The notes below the pieces were generated by a model. That model did no database searches. It was not told where the DNA came from and saw only the letters and a list, made by a program, of their open reading frames with translations. A stretch of 36,075 bases of DNA from Oligoflexales bacterium (lineage in GTDB: Bacteria > Bdellovibrionota_B > Oligoflexia > Oligoflexales > JAGOVF01): positions 1 through 36,075 of the forward strand of contig JAGOVF010000019.1 in NCBI GenBank assembly GCA_018060885.1, written 5' to 3'. Shown in pieces: positions 19,175 through 25,289 of the stretch. Within the stretch, counting starts at the first letter, position 1. Each line of letters starts with the position of its first letter. The translations under genes were made by a program, and so were the position numbers.

Positions 19175-19405
19175 ATGCCAGCTTATGCAGTCATAAAACG
19201 TGGTCCAGATTTAGGCGGTGGGAGAAGAAGATTCACTGTAATCTTAAGAGCTGATGATGGATATTCTGAGACTCAAACTATATTGGGGGATGTTTCTGTA
19301 TTGCGAGCAGCGGCTCGGCATTTTCATCAACAAAGAGTCGCAGCAGTGACGCCAGAGGTTATTGATGCCGCGCCTCCTGAATTTATTGCCGTAACGCCTT
19401 CTTAG
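19175..19405 (+). CDS. Small protein of unknown function
   Basis: A 76-residue basic protein with an AGGGGG ribosome site after the previous stop. It begins MPAYAVIKRGPDLGGGRRRF and ends with a Pro/Ala/Val-rich tail. It sits between two beta-rich structural genes and is probably co-expressed with them. No function recognised. Confidence 0.5.
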   Translation: MPAYAVIKRGPDLGGGRRRFTVILRADDGYSETQTILGDVSVLRAAARHFHQQRVAAVTPEVIDAAPPEFIAVTPS

Positions 19406-19414
19406 GGGGTTTTT

Positions 19415-20113
19415 ATGCCACGCTTTAAAATAAGGCAAAATGCGTATTCTATAAAAGTAAATGGTGGGAATTCTGATTGTATTTTGTGCGCGAATTCATC
19501 AACGTTAAATCCGACTTCGGCTGTTACTTTAGAAATGTGGATAAAGCCAGAGTCTTACAAAGCTTCTGTCTTATTCGACAATTCACAATCAGGCGCGACA
19601 AATTCTTATTTTGTTCTCCTCTCTGCGACCGGAGGTTTGTCATTTTATGGAACGATAGGCGGTTCATCAACTGTCATTGCCAGCACAGCAAAAAAAGTAA
19701 AAATGAACGAGTGGAACTTTTTAAATATAAGTTACAATGGTTCAGCAATTTTATTTTTTTTAAATGGTGACCAACTAGCAGATACAGCTTCTGTTAGTGG
19801 GAGCCTAGGTACAAACACAGGGCAATTAAGAATCGGCCGCTATGTTAGCCTAACAGGAAATTTAAGTTTTGATGGGTTTTTATACAGGCCAAGAATTTAT
19901 TCTAGAGGTTTTACTTTAGCTGAACATCAAAGCAGGTTTTTTTATGACACAGATGACTCAACAATAAACACAGGTCTTGTTTTAGATTTAGCGATGACTG
20001 AAGGGGCAGGGTCTACCATAGCAGATATTTCTGGCAGAAACAACAACGGGACATTGTCAACCTCAACATGGTCAACAGAGGGAAGATTTAAAAATAGGAC
20101 TTTAATTTCATAA
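19415..20113 (+). CDS. LamG/concanavalin-like lectin protein
   Basis: A 232-residue protein with the pattern of a LamG-type jelly roll: TLEMWIKPESYKASVLFDN, then MNEWNFLNISYNGSAILFFL, a GQLRIGRY strand and the ending GFLYRPRIYSRGFTLAEH, typical of LamG_3/concanavalin domains. Such domains bind sugars and are frequent in phage adhesion proteins. The GGGGG ribosome site overlaps the preceding stop. Binding to host surface glycans is inferred. Confidence 0.75.
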   Translation: MPRFKIRQNAYSIKVNGGNSDCILCANSSTLNPTSAVTLEMWIKPESYKASVLFDNSQSGATNSYFVLLSATGGLSFYGTIGGSSTVIASTAKKVKMNEWNFLNISYNGSAILFFLNGDQLADTASVSGSLGTNTGQLRIGRYVSLTGNLSFDGFLYRPRIYSRGFTLAEHQSRFFYDTDDSTINTGLVLDLAMTEGAGSTIADISGRNNNGTLSTSTWSTEGRFKNRTLIS

Positions 20114-20370
20114 TGAGATTTAACCTAAACACCTATTTTATTATTGGGTCTTTTCTTATCAGCTTTAGTGCTGCAATTGGTAGTTATTTTAAAGCTCTTG
20201 CCGACATTCGGACAGAAATTCAAACGAGTATTATTTCAGATTCTGAAAAGCATAGGATTGAAAACAAGCAAACGTATTCTAGTAAAGAGGAAACTCAGTT
20301 TATTAGAGAGATGCTTGTTGAATTAAAATCAGATGTAAAAGAGATCAAGCGGAGCCTAGATAAAAAATGA
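20113..20370 (+). CDS. Small membrane protein with coiled coil
   Basis: An 85-residue protein whose start overlaps the lectin stop by one base and whose end overlaps the endolysin by 4 bp. It has one N-terminal membrane segment (residues ~8-28, YFIIGSFLISFSAAIGSYF) and a charged helical C-terminus. At the head of the lysis cassette it could be a pinholin- or antiholin-type protein; a second holin candidate lies downstream. Confidence 0.6.
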   Translation: MRFNLNTYFIIGSFLISFSAAIGSYFKALADIRTEIQTSIISDSEKHRIENKQTYSSKEETQFIREMLVELKSDVKEIKRSLDKK

Positions 20371-20873
20371 TCACAAAGTCTTATAAAAGAGCTTTGGATT
20401 TTGTTTTAAAATGGGAGGGTGGATTTAGCAACCATCCTGATGATCCTGGCGGTGTAACGAATTGTGGCGTAACCCAAAAGACATACGACATCTACAGAAA
20501 AAAAATTAAAAAATCATTACAGAGTGTTAAGAAGATTTCTCCTCTTGAAATAGTTGATGTTTATGACGAACTATTTTGGGACAAAATAAGAGGAGATGAT
20601 TTGAAAGAAGATGTAGCTATTGCGTTATTTGATTGGGCTGTGAATACGGGTGTAAAAAGAGCAATAAGACACTTACAGCTAGCGCTACTAGTAAAAGAAG
20701 ATGGTGTTATGGGTCCAATAACACTGAAAGCTGCAAATGAATGTAGTAAGAATCAACTGAAGATGTTTTTAAATATTCGAGAGAGATTTTATAAGAAGCA
20801 AAATAAGCCCATGTTTTTAAGAGGGTGGTTAAATCGATTAAACGCTCTTAGAGATTATTTAGGGCTAGCATAA
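20367..20873 (+). CDS. Endolysin, glycoside hydrolase 108 family
   Basis: A 168-residue muramidase-type lysin. The motif KWEGGFSNHPDDPGGVTNCG places the catalytic Glu17 and is diagnostic of GH108/ZliS-like endolysins; DLKEDVAIALFDWAVNTGVK and a C-terminal peptidoglycan-binding-like part (LLVKEDGVMGPITL) follow. It cuts the glycan backbone of host peptidoglycan at the end of infection. No signal peptide is visible, so release needs a holin. Neighbours are holin and spanin genes. Confidence 0.88.
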   Translation: MITKSYKRALDFVLKWEGGFSNHPDDPGGVTNCGVTQKTYDIYRKKIKKSLQSVKKISPLEIVDVYDELFWDKIRGDDLKEDVAIALFDWAVNTGVKRAIRHLQLALLVKEDGVMGPITLKAANECSKNQLKMFLNIRERFYKKQNKPMFLRGWLNRLNALRDYLGLA

Positions 20874-20882
20874 GGGGGAGAT

Positions 20883-21086
20883 ATGAAAAACGGTTTAAAA
20901 ACCACAGAATTCTGGGTCACAATTTTGACCACTATTGGAGCAGCTAGCGCAAGTTTATCAGGTGTATTAGATCCAAAATATGCAGCAATAGTGGCAGGGA
21001 TTGGCAGCCTTGCCTATTCTATTTCCAGAACGATTGCTAAGTTTTCTGGGCATTTAGAAATTGATCCTAAGATGAGCCCAAAATGA
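20883..21086 (+). CDS. Holin-like membrane protein
   Basis: A 67-residue protein with GGGGG directly after the endolysin stop as ribosome site. It has one or two hydrophobic segments (FWVTILTTIGAASASLSGVL and YAAIVAGIGSLAYSISRTI) separated by a short turn containing DPK. This fits a small two-segment holin that opens the inner membrane for the endolysin. It overlaps the i-spanin start by 4 bp. Confidence 0.7.
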   Translation: MKNGLKTTEFWVTILTTIGAASASLSGVLDPKYAAIVAGIGSLAYSISRTIAKFSGHLEIDPKMSPK

Positions 21087-21337
21087 ATATTTTTGGATGG
21101 ATTAAAAAGATTATTGAAGTAGTTACAGTTATTTTCTCTTATCATTTGGGGAAGAGTAATGAAAAGAAAAGGCAAGAAGCCAAAGAAGGGTTGTTAAAAT
21201 TTGAAGCTGAGCAAAAACGTAATGATGAATTGACTCAGATAATTGTAAAAGGCGATGAGCTACGTGAAAAATACGATAAGGTTAGGTTGTCTATTCCTGA
21301 CTCTTGGGATGATGATAAGCTGCGCAAAGTCGATTAA
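21083..21337 (+). CDS. Inner-membrane spanin (Rz-like)
   Basis: An 84-residue protein with an N-terminal membrane anchor (residues ~5-22, GWIKKIIEVVTVIFSYHLG) and a long charged periplasmic helix. It carries an o-spanin gene in another frame inside its 3' end, the classical Rz/Rz1 arrangement. Spanins fuse inner and outer membranes in the last lysis step. Assignment is by topology and context. Confidence 0.8.
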   Translation: MNIFGWIKKIIEVVTVIFSYHLGKSNEKKRQEAKEGLLKFEAEQKRNDELTQIIVKGDELREKYDKVRLSIPDSWDDDKLRKVD

Positions 21338-21509
21338 GGTTGAGTGTGCTAAGCCTCCTAAGCCTAAATGCGCGCCTATTGTTGATGAGTATTTAGCAGG
21401 CATAAATAAGCAGCCGCCAGAATTAAAAAAGCCAACACCTCATGAGTTGTTGCATATTTTGCAATGTGTGGAGAGGTTATTTATAAAAGACTTTGCAATC
21501 AAGTCCTGA
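21255..21509 (+). CDS. Outer-membrane spanin lipoprotein (Rz1-like)
   Basis: An 84-residue product starting within the i-spanin gene in a different frame. Residues 1-22 form a lipoprotein signal ending in LGMMISC, with lipidation expected at the Cys, followed by a Pro/Lys-rich stretch (CAKPPKPKCAP) typical of Rz1. The 3' end overlaps the convergent hicA gene by 33 bp. The pair implies a Gram-negative host. Confidence 0.78.
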   Translation: MSYVKNTIRLGCLFLTLGMMISCAKSIKVECAKPPKPKCAPIVDEYLAGINKQPPELKKPTPHELLHILQCVERLFIKDFAIKS

Positions 21510-21704
21510 TTGAGAAAAAATACTTTTTAGTAGAGACTTGTCCAACTCAGAATAATCAGGCACCGTAACAACTCTTCTTTTTCCTTCAACAAAAGCCTCA
21601 TATTGCTGGTGAGAACCTATTTGTCTTTTGAAAATAAATCCGTTCTTTTGTAAAACATTTATAACTTGCCTTGGTTTTAAAGGGGGATATTTTTTGAAGC
21701 CCAT
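21477..21704 (-). CDS. hicA: HicA-type mRNA interferase toxin
   Basis: A 75-residue protein with the HicA double-stranded-RNA-binding-like fold. The start is PLKPRQVINVLQKNGFIFKR, the catalytic His lies in QIGSHQQYEA, and VVTVPDYSELDKSLLKSIF is the usual end. HicA cleaves mRNA when HicB is lost. Its ATG overlaps the hicB stop (TAATG), so the antitoxin gene comes first, and it is transcribed against the lysis genes. A role in lysogen maintenance or phage exclusion is plausible. Confidence 0.85.
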   Translation of the reverse strand: MGFKKYPPLKPRQVINVLQKNGFIFKRQIGSHQQYEAFVEGKRRVVTVPDYSELDKSLLKSIFSQSGLDCKVFYK

Positions 21705-22015
21705 TATGCAAAAACTTTTTGTGAGGATGGATTAAACTTGGGATGTTCAAGCGCAGTTTTAAAATTTTTAAATTCTTTTATCTTTACTATTAAAAAGAAC
21801 AAAATTCTTTTGTACAATGGCGCGGGTCGGTAAAGCAAGTCAGGAATGCTTAGAGCATCATCCGTATCAAATACGGTTGTAAGATACCCTTTTATAGCAT
21901 CACGCAAATCAATAACTGCTTTTTCAAAAGTATCACCTTGTGCTACAAGGTTAAACTCCAAGCAAGTAGCTATCCAATAACCATTTTTTTTTTCGCCTAA
22001 TATTCTAATATCCAT
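21704..22015 (-). CDS. hicB: HicB-type antitoxin
   Basis: A 103-residue protein. The N-terminal ~65 residues are the HicB partial RNase H-like fold (YWIATCLEFNLVAQGDTFEK, AVIDLRDAIKGYL) that masks HicA. No helix-turn-helix or ribbon-helix-helix domain is recognisable in the C-terminus, which instead has a hydrophobic and Lys-rich stretch. It is the first gene of the pair and has a strong promoter overlapped by a palindrome, consistent with autoregulation. Confidence 0.82.
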   Translation of the reverse strand: MDIRILGEKKNGYWIATCLEFNLVAQGDTFEKAVIDLRDAIKGYLTTVFDTDDALSIPDLLYRPAPLYKRILFFLIVKIKEFKNFKTALEHPKFNPSSQKVFA

Positions 22016-22058
22016 AATTTTTTTATTTATATGGTTAAATTTTTACATATCCTATCGT

Positions 22059-22090
22059 CTGATTATATCAGTAATAAAACAGGAAATCAA
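22059..22090 (-). promoter_or_regulatory. hicBA promoter with overlapping operator
   Basis: On the minus strand there is TTGATT (22085-22090), a 17-nt spacer and TATAAT (22062-22067) preceded by TG in the extended -10 position. The inverted repeat CTGAT-TAT-ATCAG (22059-22071) covers the -10. This is the layout of an autorepressed toxin-antitoxin promoter. Sequence only; not tested. Confidence 0.7.
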
Positions 22091-22159
22091 CATCAAGTAA
22101 AATAGTTGATAAAAAAGATAAAAATGATTATAAAGAATAACCTTTTATTGTGCTTAAAG

Positions 22160-22179
22160 ATGTAACTATCTAGTTACAT
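22160..22179. repeat. Perfect 9-bp inverted repeat in the attP region
   Basis: ATGTAACTA-TC-TAGTTACAT, a perfect palindrome with a 2-nt centre, five bases upstream of the first arm-type repeat. It could be an accessory factor (Xis or IHF-like) site or an operator; the sequence does not decide. Confidence 0.6.
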
Positions 22180-22183
22180 AATC

Positions 22184-22202
22184 TCTACACTTTTTTCTAC
22201 AT
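22184..22202 (+). repeat. Integrase arm-type direct repeat, copy 1
   Basis: TCTACACTTTTTTCTACAT, matched by the copy at 22441-22458 with one T fewer. The two copies bracket the tRNA-derived core, as integrase arm-binding sites do. Confidence 0.65.
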
Positions 22203-22348
22203 TTCTGTTCAAAAATAACTAGCCTAATCATTTTAATCAATATAAACAATTTTAACATTATTCTGTTTTCTTATTTAAAACAGATGGTTAGATTAAGTGT
22301 TTGAAATTTTTATTTTTTCTAAAACATGCAAATAAGGCCGTTTTCTTT

Positions 22349-22390
22349 TTCGTAATCAGTAGGTCACCGGTTCGATTCCGGTGGGTGGCT
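22349..22390 (+). other. attP: attP core: 3' part of a tRNA-Thr(CGU) gene
   Basis: The sequence reads as the 3' half of a tRNA: anticodon loop TTCGTAA with anticodon CGT, stem half TCAGT, variable loop AGGTC, T-arm ACCGG-TTCGATT-CCGGT, acceptor strand GGGTGGC and discriminator T. No 5' half is present, so it is not a functional tRNA but a phage-borne identity segment that restores the host gene on integration. The host tRNA should start GCCACCC. The integrase follows 67 bp downstream in the same direction. Confidence 0.88.
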
Positions 22391-22440
22391 TAGTAATTTC
22401 AACATGTTATAACGCTTTAACATTCTATATTAATATTATA

Positions 22441-22458
22441 TCTACACTTTTTCTACAT
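22441..22458 (+). repeat. Integrase arm-type direct repeat, copy 2
   Basis: TCTACACTTTTTCTACAT, overlapping the integrase start codon. Binding here could repress the integrase gene itself as well as serve in recombination. Confidence 0.65.
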
Positions 22459-23443
22459 GTCCTATCTGGTTTGGAAAGAAAAAAAAGCTTATGCTGTTAC
22501 GCGCACAAAAGACAATAAGCGCCAATGGATACCTTTAAAAAATCTAAACACCGGTAGAAATTATTTTAGCACAAAATATGAGGGGAAACTTGCGTTTCTT
22601 GAGTGGTTAAAATGGAATGATCCCAAGATAACTAGAAAAGAAGTTTTGTTTAAAGATATAATGGAATCTTATTTAGAGAATGCAAAAACGCAAAAGGCAG
22701 CTTCTACTTACAAAGGGGAGAAGAGTAACTCTCAGGCGTTAAAGTTTTTTTATGATTTGCCAATTAGTAAAATCGGCCTAGGGGAGGTTGAGGAATTTAA
22801 AAAGATGGGTACAGGCTGGAAGACGACAACTTGGGCGCTTCGGCTTGGCTTGCTTAAGAGCATAATAATATATGCAAAAGCACATAATTTTATAATAAAT
22901 GATAGTATACAGCAACTAAAAATTCCACGCCCAAAAATCTACGAAATGGCGCCAAGATTTGTTGATTTGTCTGTAATCGATTTGGTTATTAGCAAGCTAA
23001 GCGGCCATCATAAATCTTACGCAATGATTCTAAAGCATTTAATGCTTAGACCAAGTGAAGTAATAAGGCTTAAAAAAGAGAACATCGATTTTAAAAATAG
23101 GGTTGTTCAAGTGTATGGTAAAAATAAGCATTGGGAATTTTTGCCATTTAATGATGAGCTTGAGCCATACCTAAAAGATATCCCTCTAAATGTGACACAA
23201 AACGCCTTTGCTTCTGTATTAAAACGAATATGCAATAAGAATGAATGGAAAGACAATTACCCTCGAGTAACTCCTTATGTGTTTCGTCATTCGTCTGCTA
23301 GTGCCCTAGTAAATTCAAATATAGTGGGAGGGACAAGGGTTGTTCAGGCCTTGCTCAGGCACAAAGACCCAAAACTTACAGCAAGGTATGCGCACCCTTA
23401 TGAAGATACGATGAGAGAAGCTTTGAAGAAATTAGTGACATGA
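22457..23443 (+). CDS. int: Tyrosine-recombinase integrase
   Basis: A 328-residue site-specific recombinase. The N-terminal half has an SAM-like core-binding domain (VLFKDIMESYLENAKTQKAA). The catalytic domain shows Arg in MLRPSEVIRL, Arg in PYVFRHSSASALV, His in LLRHKDPKL and the nucleophile Tyr in TARYAHPYED. The residue three before the second Arg is Tyr where most family members have His. It lies next to attP and would catalyse integration and, with a directionality factor, excision. Its last ~15 codons are duplicated 795 bp downstream. Confidence 0.92.
   Translation: MSYLVWKEKKAYAVTRTKDNKRQWIPLKNLNTGRNYFSTKYEGKLAFLEWLKWNDPKITRKEVLFKDIMESYLENAKTQKAASTYKGEKSNSQALKFFYDLPISKIGLGEVEEFKKMGTGWKTTTWALRLGLLKSIIIYAKAHNFIINDSIQQLKIPRPKIYEMAPRFVDLSVIDLVISKLSGHHKSYAMILKHLMLRPSEVIRLKKENIDFKNRVVQVYGKNKHWEFLPFNDELEPYLKDIPLNVTQNAFASVLKRICNKNEWKDNYPRVTPYVFRHSSASALVNSNIVGGTRVVQALLRHKDPKLTARYAHPYEDTMREALKKLVT
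23396..23427 (+). repeat. 32-bp direct repeat, copy 1 (integrase 3' end)
   Basis: This stretch encodes PYEDTMREAL plus the next bases in the intact integrase and is identical to 24191-24222, in the same reading frame. The two copies flank the protease cassette. Confidence 0.95.
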
Positions 23444-23884
23444 TTAAAGTTTTTTTGGTGATGCAATTGTTACTTGGGCTCGAAGGCCATCGTATATCAT
23501 TATTGTATTGCTAAGAAAATCTCTCCCCAAAAGGACTTCGTGTTCTACTCCACCTTCTTTTAGGTTTGCAGCCATAAAACTACCATATTGTTCAATTTCT
23601 AGAGAAATTGAGACTATCCTTGTAAGGTAAACTGTGTGTTCGTGAGCCCCTGAAACACCAGCTACAATTGATTTGTCAATTGGAACTAGGCCCAACTTAG
23701 AAGCAAGTTGGCTATCTATCATGCTGTGTGAGGCTCCTGTGTCTATTAAGGCCCATACAGTTTCTGTTTTTAACTCCTCTACTTTGTCAGGTATTTCGAA
23801 TGAACAAACAATCACCTGCGTTGTAGGCCCATATTGTTGTAACTTTTCTTGATCGGAATTAAATCCGGCTTCAATTAGTGGCAT
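23444..23884 (-). CDS. Retropepsin-like aspartic protease
   Basis: About 146 residues from the ATG at 23884 (a TTG at 23935 would add 17). It shows the clan AA hallmark WALIDTGASHSMIDS, with catalytic Asp, and the second conserved element EVLLGRDFLSN. Only one DTG motif is present, so the active enzyme must be a homodimer, like retroviral proteases. No membrane or signal segment. Its start overlaps the stop of the upstream partner, so the two are one transcript. Substrate unknown; a self- or partner-cleaving regulatory role is speculation. Confidence 0.8.
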   Translation of the reverse strand: MPLIEAGFNSDQEKLQQYGPTTQVIVCSFEIPDKVEELKTETVWALIDTGASHSMIDSQLASKLGLVPIDKSIVAGVSGAHEHTVYLTRIVSISLEIEQYGSFMAANLKEGGVEHEVLLGRDFLSNTIMIYDGLRAQVTIASPKKL

Positions 23885-24122
23885 AGGATAATCGGAGTGC
23901 AAGAGAGGCTGGAAGGGTTGGGGGTTTGCTGCCAACTTTTCTTATTAGGTAAGGCCCTTTTCCAAACTTTTTTATTGCTTCTTTGGCAGCTGCATCAAAT
24001 GTGTCAAATGAACCTATAAAATCATCCCCATAAATAACAACAAATTTTCCTAAATGATGTTCAAATAGGACATCTTTTATTTTATCGAATGTTTCAATCT
24101 CTTTTTGTAGAATTGTGCTCAT
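23871..24122 (-). CDS. Small DUF5678-like partner protein
   Basis: Start chosen at the ATG at 24122 (MSTILQKEIETF), because a promoter -10 lies just upstream; longer starts would precede the promoter. The core HHLGKFVVIYGDDFIGSFDT, then FDAAAKEAIKKFGKGPYLIR, follows the pattern of DUF5678-type proteins, a small alpha/beta fold often found next to retropepsin-like genes as far as I recall. It is the first gene of the two-gene unit. Function unknown. Confidence 0.65.
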   Translation of the reverse strand: MSTILQKEIETFDKIKDVLFEHHLGKFVVIYGDDFIGSFDTFDAAAKEAIKKFGKGPYLIRKVGSKPPTLPASLALRLSYATN

Positions 24123-24129
24123 AGGTCTG

Positions 24130-24158
24130 ATTATACCCATAAGTTTGACCATTAGCAA
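24130..24158 (-). promoter_or_regulatory. Promoter of the protease cassette
   Basis: Minus strand TTGCTA (24153-24158), 17-nt spacer, TATAAT (24130-24135). The expected start of transcription is within a base or two of the ATG at 24122, so the message may be leaderless. Confidence 0.6.
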
Positions 24159-24190
24159 TAGCAAGCGAAAACTACAATATTCACCCCTTG

Positions 24191-24244
24191 CCTTATGAAG
24201 ATACGATGAGAGAAGCTTTGAAAGTGTTAAATAAACCTAGTTAA
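24191..24244 (+). pseudogene. Remnant of an integrase 3' end with alternative C-terminus
   Basis: The first 32 bp are identical to the integrase 3' region and in the same frame, then the sequence diverges and ends after VLNKPS and a TAA. The preceding codons still read IHPLPYED, close to the integrase YAHPYED. It appears to be the displaced original 3' end of an integrase gene, separated from the rest by the protease cassette. Confidence 0.85.
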
Positions 24245-24310
24245 ATGAAATGGTTTAAATTTTACTTAGGGTTTTGTTGGTAAGGTTGTTCGCTTTGGCT
24301 AAAGTTAACT

Positions 24311-25057
24311 TTATAAATTCCTTAGTACACAAGAAATATTTACTGCGTTCCCATTAAACCTATCTACTCCACTTAAAATCCCAGACGCTACAGAACCAGT
24401 GATGTTTGTTATGTCTCCATTTCTTGTTCCCATATAGAACAATGAATTGCAGCTTGTTTGCATCCAAGTAAATGGCCCAATGGCAGTTGAAAGCCCTGTG
24501 CCGTCTCTAAAAATTGAAGTGTCACTCGATCCTCCAGTAAAGCTACATTGCCAATATGTTGTAGCGGATGATCTATTGTCTGCGTTAAGTAAACTAGAAA
24601 GATTAAAAGAACAGCCTGAAAAAGTACTAAGTCCTAGTTCATTTCTTGCGTAAACGGAAGTGCATGTGGTAGATCCTGCACGGCATTCTATGTTAGCGTA
24701 CCCTCTGCCAAATCTCCCACCATTTTGAAAAAATTGTCCTGTGCATGGTGTCATGTTGGTTGTATAGGCAAACGATCCATTAGAGCTTAACCTTGAAGTT
24801 ATTATTTCAGGAGATACTCGAGATGTCATAGTTATATTTTCCCCAGTTTGAGTGACCTGCACTTCAGGGACAAAGACAGAGCCCATCATGCTGGTGCAAT
24901 TGCTAGAAGTGCTTTGCAAATACCAAGTCCCAGCAGCGTTTAATGGTTCTGTTGGAGTCATATTAAAATCAGCTGTGCTACCTCCAGCGCCGCCACAACC
25001 AATTCCACCGGAAAATAAAATAGTAGCTAGTAATGAACAAAAAATAATTTTTTTCAT
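24311..25057 (-). CDS. Cys-rich secreted lipoprotein, probable lysogenic-conversion gene
   Basis: A 248-residue protein with a typical signal sequence (MKKIIFCSLLATILFSGGIG) and Cys21 in a weak lipobox, then Gly/Ser/Thr-rich linker and a mature part containing about ten further Cys residues, likely in disulfides. Ribosome site AGGAG precedes the ATG. It lies downstream of the repressor on the same strand, away from the lytic genes, so it can be expressed in the lysogen. A cell-surface role such as superinfection exclusion is inferred; no family recognised. Confidence 0.7.
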   Translation of the reverse strand: MKKIIFCSLLATILFSGGIGCGGAGGSTADFNMTPTEPLNAAGTWYLQSTSSNCTSMMGSVFVPEVQVTQTGENITMTSRVSPEIITSRLSSNGSFAYTTNMTPCTGQFFQNGGRFGRGYANIECRAGSTTCTSVYARNELGLSTFSGCSFNLSSLLNADNRSSATTYWQCSFTGGSSDTSIFRDGTGLSTAIGPFTWMQTSCNSLFYMGTRNGDITNITGSVASGILSGVDRFNGNAVNISCVLRNL

Positions 25058-25069
25058 ATAAATTTCTCC

Positions 25070-25084
25070 TGCACTAATAGTGCA
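25070..25084. promoter_or_regulatory. Palindrome at the lipoprotein leader
   Basis: TGCACTA-A-TAGTGCA, a perfect inverted repeat with a single central base, 13 bp upstream of the lipoprotein start, with a further TGCACTAA overlapping its distal arm. It fits an operator between promoter and gene. Confidence 0.5.
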
Positions 25085-25116
25085 CTAACACTTCACGTTG
25101 TTTAAACCTGCTAAGC

Positions 25117-25144
25117 CTAGTATCAATTTTATTAAAACTGTCAA
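25117..25144 (-). promoter_or_regulatory. Possible lipoprotein promoter
   Basis: Minus strand TTGACA (25139-25144), 16-nt spacer and TACTAG (25117-25122). The -35 is perfect, the -10 is weak. It would serve the lipoprotein gene independently of the repressor transcript. Confidence 0.4.
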
Positions 25145-25203
25145 TATGTTTATGGTTATAAATCTATCCATTTATTAGCAATTTGATGTGTTTTTGTTAA
25201 ATA

Positions 25204-25239
25204 AACGCTTGATTTTGGATGGTAAATCATCCAAGCGTT
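25204..25239. other. Two competing hairpins downstream of the repressor
   Basis: An outer stem AACGCTTG/CAAGCGTT (25204-25211 with 25232-25239) and an alternative inner stem TTGGATG/CATCCAA (25215-25221 with 25228-25234) share bases and cannot both close fully. No long T-run follows on either strand. It lies 51 bp beyond the repressor stop and may end or attenuate that transcript. Confidence 0.5.
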
Positions 25240-25289
25240 AATTATTCGAGAAAATGGAGGGTGGGATGTCTAAAGGGAAAAATTTTGGC

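Larger units (their letters stand above)
22016..22456. other. Attachment-site region between hicBA and integrase
   Basis: This 441-bp AT-rich stretch holds no gene. It contains the hicBA promoter, a perfect inverted repeat, two copies of a direct repeat flanking the site and the tRNA-derived core. This is the usual composition of an attP with integrase arm sites. Confidence 0.8.

Noticed and set aside
22349..22390. Functional tRNA-Thr gene
   Set aside because: Only the 3' half is present; the acceptor 5' strand, D-arm and anticodon 5' strand are missing, which fits attP and not an expressed tRNA.
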